From JAANXG01 sp963731035 (GTDB taxonomy: Bacteria > Pseudomonadota > Gammaproteobacteria > Arenicellales > JAANXG01), in assembly GCA_963731035.1 (NCBI GenBank), contig CAVSUY010000011.1, positions 1 to 64,000 of the forward strand: 64,000 nucleotides of DNA. Reading direction: 5' to 3'. Both the position numbers and the translations under genes were made by a program. This document shows, piece after piece, positions 16,692-25,746 of this stretch. Position 1 is the stretch's first letter; every line of letters starts with the position of its first letter. The notes beneath the pieces were generated by a model that was given only the letters and a program-made list of their open reading frames with translations, ran no database searches and was not told the origin of the DNA.

Positions 16692-16910
16692 GACGTTCTG
16701 ATACGCTGCGCCCAGGGTAGCGCGGTTCACCCGTGACATCCTTGGCCTGTGGGACTGCGTCGATACCTGTCCAGAGCACAATTTGACTCTGTACGGATCA
16801 GAACAAAAGCCATGGTGCCTCTGTGCTTCGACATGGTATCTTCGTTGCCAGAAGACGCCAGCGAAGTGAGTCAGGATTCGAGGCAACCTATATCGTCTGA
16901 GGGAAACGGC

Positions 16911-17282
16911 ATGACCCCAATCAATCCAGTGCGACTGCTCGTTATCCTATGTCCCTTCGCCATTCCTTCAATGGCATTTGGCCAATCCACCGTATCTCCC
17001 GAAGACGCCATCAACCACGTAGGAGAGCATGCCATGGTCTGCGGGAAAGTCGCGGGTACCATGCAATTCGTGAAGTCCCCGGCTCGCTCGTTGTTCTTGT
17101 ATCTGGATCGCCCGTACCCGACACCGGTATTCATGGCCCTGATCCCGGGCCGCGATCTCCCCAACTTTCACGATCCCAGATCACTGAACGGTCAGAATAT
17201 TTGTGTTAAGGGCCTGATCAAGAACCACAAAGGCAAGGCCGCGATAGTCGTTAAGGAACCATCCCAGATATCCAAACAATAG
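16911..17282 (+). CDS. Secreted OB-fold-like small protein
   Basis: 123 residues. ATG at 16911 with GAGGGAAA upstream. Residues 1-23 form a signal peptide (LLVILCPFAIPSMAFG). The mature part reads VGEHAMVCGKVAGTMQFV, LFLYLDRPYPTPVFMALIPG, and LNGQNICVKGLIKNHKGKAA, the pattern of secreted OB-fold proteins related to nucleic-acid-binding domains. In these, V-C-G-x-V and the P-x-P-x-F strand precede an I-C-V-x-G-x-I strand. Two cysteines could form a disulfide. Isolated gene; the biological role of the family is not established. Confidence 0.7.
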   Translation: MTPINPVRLLVILCPFAIPSMAFGQSTVSPEDAINHVGEHAMVCGKVAGTMQFVKSPARSLFLYLDRPYPTPVFMALIPGRDLPNFHDPRSLNGQNICVKGLIKNHKGKAAIVVKEPSQISKQ

Positions 17283-17313
17283 GCGGAGCGAAGCCACCAC
17301 CTGGCTGACCTCA

Positions 17314-17600
17314 ATGAGTATCGAGCCGCGCGAGCTGGACCACGTGGTGCTTCAGGTCGGCGATTTCTAGAAGGCGCTGCTATTCTATTGCAACGTTCTC
17401 GGCTGCACGGAGGAGTGCCGCTCCGCGAAAGTCGGACTGATCCAGCTTCGGGCGGACAGGAGCCTGATCGACCTCGTCGATATCGGTGGAGAAGCATTCC
17501 GACCTACCGCATCAAGGTCAGCGAGCAGGGCATTGCCGCTAGGCCTGGACGCCAGGCCACACGCTCAGTCTGGTTCCGGTATTCAACGATGATGGCCTGC
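17314..17600 (+). pseudogene. Glyoxalase/VOC-family protein, broken by a stop codon
   Basis: The frame reads ELDHVVLQVGDF, TAG at 17368-17370, then KALLFYCNVLGCTEECRSAK, VGLIQLRADRSLIDLVDIGG. Without the stop this is the classic N-terminal half of a vicinal oxygen chelate protein (LDHVVLxVxDxxxxxxFYxxVLG...LxLxxGxxxIDLVD). Downstream the frame is lost and the C-terminal half is unrecognisable apart from scraps. Non-functional. Confidence 0.7.
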
Positions 17601-17718
17601 TTGACAAGCACAGGCTGGTCAGGAAACTGATAGTGCGACCATCCGACCTGGTTACCGAATGATGGCGGAGAAGACAAATAATATTCTCATGACACAATAT
17701 CGAAACTTCCGCCTTGGG

Positions 17719-17820
17719 TTGGTAGCAGAAGGTCGCTCACCAAAACTGGACTGTCCGGTGTCAGCAACATAGCGGACTATCACAGCGTGCTACGTGGGCG
17801 TCTGAATGCGGCCAAGAGCG
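17719..17820. repeat. Second dispersed repeat family, copy 1
   Basis: Shares TAGCAGAAGGTCGCTCACCA, ACAGCGTGCTACGTGGGCGT and GAATGCGGCCAAGA with 55738-55838, and its right half with 28732-28790. Non-coding. Confidence 0.5.
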
Positions 17821-17941
17821 GACCCCCGCGGCCCCTTACGTATATGCGCCATGCACGCCCCCCGGCGATTTCCGGAACAGGGCGCGGCGATGCACTGCTC
17901 ACGTATGTTCACACCCCCCGCAGTGGTACTGCAGAGTCTCA

Positions 17942-18050
17942 TCAGCTATACAGCTCATCGTCGATGCCCTCGAGCTTGAGCTTGGGCAGCAGGCTGCGGA
18001 ATGGAGGTGCTTCCCCATTAATGCGACGCGAGACCCTAGACAGCGCCACT
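17942..18050 (-). other. Possible C-terminal gene fragment
   Basis: The minus strand reads INGEAPPFRSLLPKLKLEGI then DDELYS and a stop at 17942. The codon pattern looks protein-like, but the upstream part loses sense and I do not recognise the family. Listed with low confidence to account for this gap. Confidence 0.2.
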
Positions 18051-18091
18051 GTATGTGGCAAAATGCGTCGAGCAACATAGCGACGCTTGTG

Positions 18092-19120
18092 ATGAATAGA
18101 CGTCACTTTCTGCTCAATGCGGTCAGTGCAGCTTGTGCGTTGCCCGCTCTTTCCGGCGCAGCGACAGCGCAAGCCAACGCGCGGGCGCGCGCAATCGCCG
18201 GCTGGAAAAAACGCATCGACAAAATTCTAAGCCGTGGCCGCCTGCCGATTATCGACATGCAGGCGACCTATGTCCCCACAGTGACGAACATCGATTTCAT
18301 CATGAAGCACATGGACGCACTCGATGTCGCGCAGATCGCCTTCGCAACGGCGGCGCCCCATAGCAACCCCTCCCTCGCGCTGCATAAGCGCCATCCGGAA
18401 TTCTTCATTCCGACCAGCAGAAGCGGTGAGATTCCGTTCTGGGCGCGCTTTCCCGTTCGGTTCGTGCGGACAGTGGCGCGCGACCTGCGCAGCGGTTCCT
18501 ACTACCTGATGGGCGAGCATGAATTCAGACACTATCCTTCGCCCGAAGAGGTCGAGGCGGGCCGCCAGGATCGCGACATCACGGTCGACATCGAAAGCCC
18601 GGCCGGCCACGCACTGTTCGCGCTTTCCGAAGAGACCCGCGTCGCATTCCAGATTCATTACGAGATCGAGGACCGTTTGCTTCCCGGCCTGGAAGCGATG
18701 CTCGCACGCTATCCGGGAGCGCGCGTTATCTGGTGCCATCTCGGCCTGATCCGCTACCCGGACAGGACGAAGAGGTACGGTCCCGCCTATGTCGCTTCCC
18801 TGATCGAACGTTTCCCTAATTTGCATTTCGATCTCGCTACGCCGGGGGCGCATAACGTCTATGCTCCGTCAGGCGCACATGACGGGACGATCTATAAATA
18901 TCCGTCTAACAAACTGAAGACCGAATGGCGCGTCTTGATGGAAAAGCACCCGGAGCGATTTCTGGCCGCAAGCGATTACCGACCGGCGGTCGAGCAGAGT
19001 TATCCGGAATACATCCGGTTTCAGCACCGGTTGCTGCAACAGCTAAGCCCCGGAATCCGCCAACAAGTGGCCTTCGGCAATGCATGGCGGCTCATTACCG
19101 GCACCCCCTGGTCTTCTTAG
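18092..19120 (+). CDS. Tat-exported amidohydrolase-like metal-dependent hydrolase
   Basis: 342 residues. ATG at 18092 chosen because it gives MNRRHFLLNAVSAACALPAL, a Tat-type signal (RRHFL, moderately hydrophobic core) with cleavage near ATAQA. The mature protein shows amidohydrolase-2-like features: IIDMQATYVP near the N-terminus, a metal-binding-like IWCHLGLIRYPD around residue 215, FPNLHFDLA, and a C-terminal ASDYRPAVEQSY where the catalytic Asp is expected. It should act in the periplasm. Some canonical ligands (the HxH pair as DxHxH) are replaced by DMQAT, so catalytic status is uncertain. Stand-alone gene followed by repeat DNA. Confidence 0.7.
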   Translation: MNRRHFLLNAVSAACALPALSGAATAQANARARAIAGWKKRIDKILSRGRLPIIDMQATYVPTVTNIDFIMKHMDALDVAQIAFATAAPHSNPSLALHKRHPEFFIPTSRSGEIPFWARFPVRFVRTVARDLRSGSYYLMGEHEFRHYPSPEEVEAGRQDRDITVDIESPAGHALFALSEETRVAFQIHYEIEDRLLPGLEAMLARYPGARVIWCHLGLIRYPDRTKRYGPAYVASLIERFPNLHFDLATPGAHNVYAPSGAHDGTIYKYPSNKLKTEWRVLMEKHPERFLAASDYRPAVEQSYPEYIRFQHRLLQQLSPGIRQQVAFGNAWRLITGTPWSS

Positions 19121-19312
19121 CAGTCGACGCAGCATAGATCGACCCGGCGAGCTTCGGGTACATGAAAACCAGTCCGGAGACAGCACAAGGGTTTCAAGAA
19201 TCAGACCTGTGGGGATCAAGTCGACCGTCCCTTGCTCAGATAGCCGATCACCCCTTCGTTCCTCTGCATCGGGAAGATCGCCCCGGGCGTCCTCCTGGCG
19301 GGATCTGCCGGT

Positions 19313-20296
19313 TCACTCGTGCGGCGCAGCCAGGCGCGTGAGGGTGACGGTGCCGGTGCAAGACGGCTTGACACCCCGAAAGGGGCCCTCACCGAAATCG
19401 CCGGTTATGGTGCCGGTCTGGGTGGCCCAGAGATTGCCGGCCTTGTCCGTCACCCTTATGCTGAATGCGCCGTCGTCGGAGATGGTGCCCGTTTTCGGAA
19501 AGGGCTGCTGCGATTCGTCGATCTTGCCCTGTCTGACATTCATCCCAAAGGACCGGGTGTTGTTGTTGAAACATCCCGACAGCGAGCTCAGCGTCACCTT
19601 CCAGTAGCCGTCGAAGGGATGCGCCGCCGGCGTGCCGACCGGGAACACGGTCCACAGGAGGGCGCCGACAACGGTCACGAGGACAAGCGCAACTGCAATC
19701 GGAAGCCATCGCCGGCCCCCAGCCACCCGCCCCGCCGTCACCGCGGCGCGGGCGTCCTGGACGGCGACCTGCCCTGGCACCAGCCGATAGGCGGGGACCG
19801 GATCGGGTATGTTCTTGACCATCTGGGCGCCGATGTCGTCGAAGGCGATGGAGAGCTTGTTCTTCACCTGGTCGAAGGTGCTGCCGGATATGCAGATGCC
19901 GCCTTTTTCGGCGAGCGCCTCGAGCCGGGAGGCAATATTGACGCCGTCGCCGAAGAGATCGCCCGCATCGACCATGACATCGCCGACATTGATGCCGATT
20001 CGGAACCACATCTGCCCTGCTTCGGGAAGCTCGGAATTGCGCACCCGCAGGTCTTCCTGAATGGAAATGGCACAGCGCACCGCCTCCACGGCACTGCCGA
20101 ACTCGGCAAGCACGGCGTCGCCGGCGGTATTGAAGATACGCCCGCCATGCTTCTCGATGAGACCGTCGATGACCTTGCGATAGGTCTGCAGCGTCCTGAG
20201 CGTTGCTTCCTCGTCGGCCGCCATGAGCTTGCTGTAGCCGACGACGTCGGCGGCGAAGATCGTCGCAAGCTTTCGGTTTATGGCATCTAAGACCAT
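19313..20296 (-). CDS. Class III adenylate/guanylate cyclase with a C-terminal periplasmic domain
   Basis: 327 residues from ATG 20296 (GGGAGA upstream). Residues 5-175 are a class III cyclase catalytic domain: TIFAADVVGYSKLMAADEEA (first metal Asp), GGRIFNTAGDAVLAEFGSAV (second metal Asp), VNIASRLEALAEKGGICISG. One membrane segment at about 200-222 (WLPIAVALVLVTVVGALLW) follows. The remaining ~100 residues are a periplasmic beta domain (HPFDGYWKVTLSSLSGC, DDGAFSIRVTDKAG, ITGDFGEGPFRG, SCTGTVTL). That order, N-terminal cyclase then TM then sensor-like domain, suggests control of cAMP by an envelope signal. The beta-domain pattern resembles the mature parts of leader-family proteins A and C. 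Confidence 0.85.
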   Translation of the reverse strand: MVLDAINRKLATIFAADVVGYSKLMAADEEATLRTLQTYRKVIDGLIEKHGGRIFNTAGDAVLAEFGSAVEAVRCAISIQEDLRVRNSELPEAGQMWFRIGINVGDVMVDAGDLFGDGVNIASRLEALAEKGGICISGSTFDQVKNKLSIAFDDIGAQMVKNIPDPVPAYRLVPGQVAVQDARAAVTAGRVAGGRRWLPIAVALVLVTVVGALLWTVFPVGTPAAHPFDGYWKVTLSSLSGCFNNNTRSFGMNVRQGKIDESQQPFPKTGTISDDGAFSIRVTDKAGNLWATQTGTITGDFGEGPFRGVKPSCTGTVTLTRLAAPHE

Positions 20297-20853
20297 CGAC
20301 CATCTCCCGGTGTCGGACGGGGCGGGTTCGCGCAAATCCGGCAGGGCCACTACCGGCCCCGCATCAGGCAGCCTTCGCTCGGGGCCAAGCCTGCGCGAAA
20401 CATAGTGCACATTTGTGCGAGCGTACAAGAACGCGCGGGCGCATGAGCCCCGATATCGACCGTCGTGGCCGTCTGTGACATCCTGCACGTACTCCCTGTG
20501 GCAAGGCTTTCCCTATGCGGGCGACTCTACCACAGGATCGTGCCGCTTCTGGTCTGGCTGCATGGTCAGCCGTTCGACATCGACGAGCGCGAGGTGGGGA
20601 AGGACGTTTCCCCTCCATCCCTGCCCTACAGGGCGGGCTTGAAGCCCGACAAGCGTGGACAAGTGCCTACGACAGTCCGTAGATTTTCCGCTCCGCAAGG
20701 TCCCCACCCGATCGAGCCAGCCAGCGTTGCCGGTACGCCCCGATGCGCCCCGCGGGTGCAGCTTGCTTATAGCCGGGACAGTCGCGAACGTCCGGAATGG
20801 GTTGGTAGCGGCCGGTCGAAGCTCTGGAAACGAAGGTCCGGAAACTGCTCAGG
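20297..20853. other. Intergenic stretch with dispersed repeats
   Basis: No gene supported. 20720-20825 contains TTGCTTATAGCCGGGACAGT and CGCGAACGTCCGGAATGGGT, related to 4950-4990 and 57715-57790. It leads into the second copy of the long duplication. Confidence 0.45.
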
Positions 20854-21434
20854 AGCGGACGGTCCCCGTATTTCACCCGAATGAATCGGATTCCTCCGCC
20901 CTTCTAGCCTGTTCAGGTGAGAGCGAATCCCACCTTCCTTTCTCACGGTGCCATTTTGGCCGTTTTTCAGGATCGAACTCCTACGGTGGCCTCACCTACA
21001 AGGTACAGAGCGTTAGTCCCACGAAGGGGGCAAATCGGGGCTGCTTCGAAAGCCAAATGGCATGTTTGCGGGAGACTAGCATCTCGGATCATCCCACAAC
21101 TGCGCCGTACGCAACGCTAGTGCTCCATCGTAGCCTGCAATGAGGTCCCGCCCCCCCAGCCGGCCGAATGTCTTCCATTGCATACCCCTGGGCTTCTCCT
21201 CGATCGGCTCCAAGAGGTGGGAACTGGCGCCCAGCCGCTTCCCGCTTCCAGACCGGCCGGGCTTCGCCTCAGGACCCATCCGTCTGCCGCTCGCTCTAAC
21301 TGCTGTGGGGCAAGCGGCACTCGCCCTCGCGCGCGTAAGTGGATTCCGAAAAGTAAAACACTGATTTACCGTGTGCATAGGCCAAGGCTCCTCACCATCT
21401 ACAGGGATGAGTCCGGCATTCACGGTCTATACAG

Positions 21435-21941
21435 TCATTTGTCGTCCTTGCTCACGAATACAATATCCGGGAAATCCCCCTGCTGGCTGCCCTCCCCTAT
21501 CCATTCGGCAGTGCCGGCGGCCTCGTCAATCATCGCCTCGAACGCCCTCAACCTCTTGGGCGCACCATTGTAGTCATACACCTGCTTATTCAGTTGACCG
21601 GCGATCTCAACCCCCACTGTGCAGCTAGGCAGATCCGTCGTATGGACACCGACAGGCTGCACCCACCCACCGGCATTCCAGTCCAAGACGCTGCAGTGGG
21701 TATAGGATTCGGCCATCTCAAAAAAGTCGATCTCAAAGGCTTCCCGCAGCAACTTCAGGACATCCTCTGGGTCGATGGTCCTTCGTTGCGTCCCCAATAT
21801 GTCAACATAATCTCTGCCTTCGTAGACCACCTCGCCGTCGCCAGAGATGCGAACCGAGTACACGGGACATGATCCGTAACACATGTCTCGCCCCAGGGCT
21901 ATTTCGACATCCGTCAACTGAAATGGAGATTTTATTTCCAC
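21435..21941 (-). CDS. DUF6438-like domain protein (copy 2)
   Basis: 168 residues, the same sequence as the product at 6316-6822 (see there for domain and motifs). Lies inside copy 2 of the long duplication with both flanking direct repeats (21329-21369 and 22098-22136), but behind a truncated XRE gene, so any promoter upstream of the XRE gene has been lost. Confidence 0.75.
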   Translation of the reverse strand: MEIKSPFQLTDVEIALGRDMCYGSCPVYSVRISGDGEVVYEGRDYVDILGTQRRTIDPEDVLKLLREAFEIDFFEMAESYTHCSVLDWNAGGWVQPVGVHTTDLPSCTVGVEIAGQLNKQVYDYNGAPKRLRAFEAMIDEAAGTAEWIGEGSQQGDFPDIVFVSKDDK

Positions 21942-22131
21942 GCTATCCGTAACCCGCTGATGGTTGATTCAAGCCTACCAATTCTATCCAGAGCACCCAA
22001 TGCAAGGAGGTCGGGTAGTGATGATCGGGGTCTTACCTGGCCCACGATTATCTACCCATTCGGGGTACCAAGCCGTCTTCTGCAATGCGCGCCTTGCGCG
22101 CGCGTATGGACTCGGAAAACTACAACACTGT

Positions 22132-22225
22132 TTACCCTATCTGCAGTCTAATTCCTTCTCCAGAGTCGTCTTCCGGCGCTAAGAAAATGTTCCCAGCCTC
22201 CGACAGAACGCTCCGCAGAGCACGC
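22132..22225 (-). pseudogene. Truncated XRE regulator (C-terminal 30 codons only)
   Basis: Identical to the 3' end of the gene at 7013-7261 (RALRSVLSEAGNIFLAPEDD). The duplication boundary removes the helix-turn-helix and start. Confidence 0.8.
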
Positions 22226-22424
22226 AATCTCGTGTCTGGGGTTATCTACAACGGGTCGCCAACGTAAGAGAACAAGCCGGCAGGCATCGGGGGACGTCTC
22301 AGCTCTTTCTAGTCTGTGAACTGACCTATCGTGAGGATATGAGCGGAGAAGACAACGAGCGAGTTGTGGGCGGTGCGTCAATCAACCTACGACTTAACAC
22401 CTAGGGGAAGGGGTGACCAAAACC

Positions 22425-23380
22425 ATGTCCGATATGAAACGCAAAACGAAATCCAAGGGACAGAACACGGCGGAATACACGGGGTCCGCGATTGAAAGTT
22501 CCCGTAGGAAACTTCTAAAGGGCGCCCTGCTGGGTGGCGCTGCCGGAAGTCTGGCGGTTCCATCGAAATGGAGCAGGCCGATTGTCGAGTGGGTGCTGCT
22601 TCCGGCACACGCGCAGACATCGGGGAGCCCGACGCCGCAGTGTAGGTTGGCCGATCCGATCACCTACGATACTGATCAGGCGGTCAATATTCCGCCGACC
22701 GCGGTGAGTGCGACCGTTGTCGCGATCGGTGGTGGCGGCGGCGGTGGCGGCGGTGGCCGTGGATCCTCGGCAAACAATGACATTGGCGGCTCCGGTGGTG
22801 AGGGGTCGGCGGGCGATACTGTAAATATGACCGTCGCGGTGGTCGGCGGCGGGTCGTTGACGCTGGTGATCGGGCAAGGTGGTGATCCCGGTACTGGCGG
22901 AACGAACTCTACCAGTGCCCCGGTCGGGGGGGCCAGGGCGGTGCCGGCGGTACTGGTGATCCCTCTGGTAATACGGGCGGTAACCACGATGAAGGTGTCA
23001 GCACCACCAACGATGGTGGTGGCGGCGGTGGTTCGGGTGGCACTACCCACGTTTATGGAGGAAGTGTCAATATCTCCGCCCAAGGAGGTAACGGCGGTGG
23101 GGGTGGTAGCGGGTGTAGCGACTCTACCGGTGGTCCGACGGTCGGTAACGACGGTAGCAGCGGTCAAGCCGGCGGCGCCGGTGGCCCGCAGCAGGCAGCC
23201 GGAAGCGGTACCGGAAGCGCCGGTGGCAATGGGGGAACGGGCGCGCAGAACGCGCAAGGTTCGGGAGTCGGGCAGGGTGGCAATGGCGGCCCCGGTGGTA
23301 GTGCCGCCAACGGAACGATCGGCGTGGCTGGTTCAGCGGGCCAGGTGTCGATTGCTTTTTGTCTACTGCCCAACGCCTAG
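22425..23380 (+). CDS. Leader-family protein D with glycine-rich mature domain, frameshifted in a G7 run
   Basis: ATG at 22425 with AGGGGAAGGGG upstream. The leader has SRRKLLK and KWSRPIVEWVLLPAHAQTS at residues about 25-65. The mature domain starts with a beta-like region (AVNIPPTAVSATVVAIGGGG) and becomes extremely Gly/Ser/Asn-rich (GGNGGTGAQNAQGSGVGQGG). In the raw sequence the frame breaks at a run of seven G (22926-22932). With six G the glycine-rich frame continues to TAG at 23378-23380 (SIAFCLLPNA), about 318 residues. Either a sequencing/assembly error, a phase-variable tract, or a real mutation. A good terminator follows at 23414. The low-complexity glycine domain resembles surface or adhesive proteins; function unknown. 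Confidence 0.75.
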
Positions 23381-23393
23381 ATTCAACGCCTGA

Positions 23394-23731
23394 TCAGCGC
23401 GTATCCTCGCGCAAAGAGGCCGCCGTACAGGCTACGACGGCCTCTTTTTTTTGCTTCGAACACTCCGCGGCGATGTCGGTCCATAGGCTGTAATCCCCAT
23501 CCCCCCGTTTGTTCATCCGGAAGACATTTTCAAGCGGGACGTTTTCCGGGGACAGCATACTGAACACCGGCTCGCAGTCTTTGGTTTCGGCAAGGGACTC
23601 GACAATCCAACCTTTGACTTGGGACCAAGCCGGCCCAGCCGCAGCTCCCGTCCGGTTATTGACGCGAAATTGCCGGTGCCGCGGGTAGAAGTCTCGTTGA
23701 AGAAGTTCGATATACTGTCCCCGGAACTGCT
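23394..23731 (-). pseudogene. QYIELL repeat fragment, copy 1 (C-terminal part of an unknown protein)
   Basis: The minus strand reads RGQYIELLQRDFYPRHRQFR, then AWSQVKGWIVESLAET and DCEPVFSMLSPENV. Comparison with 58511-58699 shows mostly synonymous differences in this frame (TAC/TAT, CGG/AGG, TGC/TGT, GAG/GAA, TTC/TTT), so it was protein-coding. The segment begins at a CCGGAACT boundary shared by all three copies (third at 60345-60406). The last 20 codons run across the terminator of gene D. I do not recognise the family. Confidence 0.5.
23414..23452 (+). terminator. Rho-independent terminator after gene D
   Basis: GAGGCCGCCGTA / CAGGC / TACGACGGCCTC with one mismatch, followed by eight T. 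It lies 35 bases after the restored stop of gene D. Confidence 0.85.
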
Positions 23732-24120
23732 GTCGCCGGAACTCCCGCAACCGATGCCATTCACTTTATCGTCTCTGGGATCGAGTGGATTCGTCGGCAT
23801 ACCCCCCTCGGCTCTGCGTATACGATTCCCGAATACAGCACCAACGTGGCAAGACATCCGACTAAAAAGGTGCTTGTTCTCGTGACAACCTCCAAGCGTA
23901 ATCGGGTCTGTTCCTCGCCATATGCGATGGAAACTGCCTATGCGAATAGTCACACAGAGCGGAGGGGGGTGAGGGGACGAACAAACACACTCCGTCATAT
24001 AAAGGGATACTCCTTTCAGGGATTGGGAGGGGTAAGCCAGAGCCGACCTTAGCGCAGGCTCGCCTTCGAATCCCATGAATGTGTTCCCAAACCATCCACT
24101 CTACCCGCTGGGCGGCTTGG
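23732..24120. other. Intergenic stretch without recognisable gene
   Basis: Contains a small CCGGAACT tandem next to the repeat edge. Otherwise I see no coding, RNA or repeat signal I can support. Confidence 0.4.
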
Positions 24121-24717
24121 CTAGTTCTCGAGCTCCTGCACGACCCTTGATGTCGCCGCGAGGCGGTCCGCGAGCTCTCCGCTGATGTTCAACAGCAGCC
24201 GGATTGCGATCTGCGGGCGATGCTCGCACAGGTGCTGAAAGCCCTGCTCTGTCAGCGCGAAGCACTTGACCGCCGTTTTGGCGCTGACGTCCGCCGATCT
24301 GGGGCTCTGGGTCAGTAGCGCCATTGATCCGAAGGTGACACCGGGACGAAGGCGCATGAGGCGAACCTCGCCGCCGTGCAGCTTCTTGGTCACGTCGATG
24401 GTGCCGCGAACGAGAAAAAATATCCGGTCGCCGTGGTCCCCCTCGACGAGGATTCGCTCGCCCGCCTGATACTCGCACTCATCGAGCAATTGGGTACTGA
24501 GGTACCCAAGGTCATCTTTTCCTAGGCCTTCCATCACCGCGACCTCGCCCAACTCGATACCGCTGTCGTCTTCCTCCGCGCTTTCCCACTCGCTCAGAAG
24601 ATGGTCCTCGGCCCACACTAGCGCCGACTCCGTGTCCTGGAATACGCGTCGCCGCATATCCTCGTCGAGCACACCCATGTCCGTCAGAAAGCCGCAAATA
24701 TCCTGACCGGGCGAGAG
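24121..24717 (-). pseudogene. SulP-type transporter, C-terminal cyclic-nucleotide-binding part
   Basis: From about 24717 the frame reads LSPGQDICGFLTDMGVLDED and ESALVWAEDHLLSEWE, then a cyclic-nucleotide-binding fold (YQAGERILVEGDHGDRIFFL, RLRPGVTFGSMALL, RSADVSAKTAVKCFAL). This order occurs at the end of bacterial SulP anion transporters that carry STAS and cNMP domains. The membrane and STAS parts are missing, although their N-terminal end is present at 24814-25239. An internal deletion of several hundred codons is the simplest reading. An isolated cNMP protein made from an ATG at 24777 is possible but less likely. Confidence 0.7.
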
Positions 24718-24813
24718 ATTAGGTAACGGCCATCGTCTTGCACCGGGAAGCAAGCACCTTGTCGAGCCGGCGACCACGGGATACAGTATGAACCTGATAA
24801 GGGAGCCTGCGCG

Positions 24814-25239
24814 CTACAGACCGAACAGGACCTGAAAGCAGCCGGCCAGGAAAACGCTGAGGAACATGAGCGTGATGACCACCGTCTCGGGCTGCACCGC
24901 CCGGCCGGCAATCGCCCGGGCCAGGTCCGGATCGCGCAGCAGGTGTCCCGCCAGCGAGCCAACCACGGCCGCCAACGCCACGCGCGGCGCCGTCCACTGG
25001 AACACGGAGCCGCCCAGCAGTGAAGCCAGGATAGTGGCGAACACCGCCGCACACAGGGCCGCCTTGGTGCCCAAGGTTGCGTACTCTGGACCCAGCGCGG
25101 AGAAGGCTACGACGCCCGCGCCGATCACCAGCGGCGTCGTCTGCACGAAGACAATCAACCCGGTGAGCGCCTCGATCTTGATGTCCGGCGTTTTCCGGTG
25201 ACTGGCTCCAGCTACTGATTGCGTCCCTTTCGCGCCCAT
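24814..25239 (-). pseudogene. SulP-type transporter, N-terminal membrane fragment
   Basis: 141 residues with about four hydrophobic segments: IKIEALTGLIVFVQTTPLVI, GLIVFVQTTPLVIGAGVVAF, AALCAAVFATILASLLGG and PETVVITLMFLSVFLAGCFQ. This matches the first TM helices of a SulP family protein with its DIxAGLTVAxxxxP-like start. It ends at TAG directly before the C-terminal fragment, with the middle of the transporter deleted. Confidence 0.65.
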
Positions 25240-25510
25240 GGCTATCCCCTCCCGCGGCGGGTCCCCGCGCGACGGTTGTCTTCAATGCCCCGGACACCCG
25301 CTGAGCGCGGTGTACCACCGCCGCGCCAACCAGGACGGGTCAGCCTCGCCCGTCCGATTTCTCGACGGCGGGACGCAGATACACCGGGACCACGATTGAG
25401 CTCACGGACAAGGCGACACCGGGAAAGTAGAGGGCCGGTGACCGTCTCCCAAAAAGTTGCGCCACTGAAAACTAGAATATCCGGCCATTTGCTGTAAGTT
25501 GAATTCACAC
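25240..25510. other. Intergenic stretch upstream of the SulP remnant
   Basis: No supported gene. Presumably once the promoter region of the transporter gene. Confidence 0.3.
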
Positions 25511-25548
25511 GGCAGAGGTCGCTGGTTCAAGCCCAGCATCGATCACCA
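25511..25548 (+). tRNA. tRNA 3'-end remnant (isoacceptor not identified)
   Basis: GCTGG TTCAAGC CCAGC is a perfect T-arm, followed by seven acceptor bases (ATCGATC) and ACCA. The upstream part does not fold into an anticodon arm, so this is a 3' remnant, probably an attachment-site scar. Confidence 0.55.
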
Positions 25549-25746
25549 ATTAATCAATAACTTACATACAGTCCCCCCGTAGCTTGGCAAGCTGGAAGGA
25601 ATTCCAGGTCAGATAGTCGATATTCGGCTCTCGCAAACCGCGTTCCTGCCTCGTAAGCTATCTGTGGTGCCTGTAGACGGCTTCGACAAGGGCAGGAAGA
25701 CTTGTATACTGCCCCGGTCCAACGAACTGTAAGGGGAGACAGCGAC

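Larger units (their letters stand above)
20854..22225. repeat. Long duplicated block, copy 2 (1,372 bp)
   Basis: Same orientation as 5735-7106, offset 15,119 bases, one difference seen. The right edge cuts the XRE gene at codon level. The left edge lies inside repeat DNA. Confidence 0.9.

Noticed and set aside
22720..23340. Possible CRISPR-like or tandem DNA repeat at the GGT/GGC-rich tract
   Set aside because: The repetition comes from glycine codons in gene D; there are no unique spacers of constant length.
23394..23480. C-terminal coding end of the QYIELL fragment across the terminator
   Set aside because: The last 20 codons coincide with the strong terminator of gene D and are not present in the other copies, so I do not treat them as original protein.
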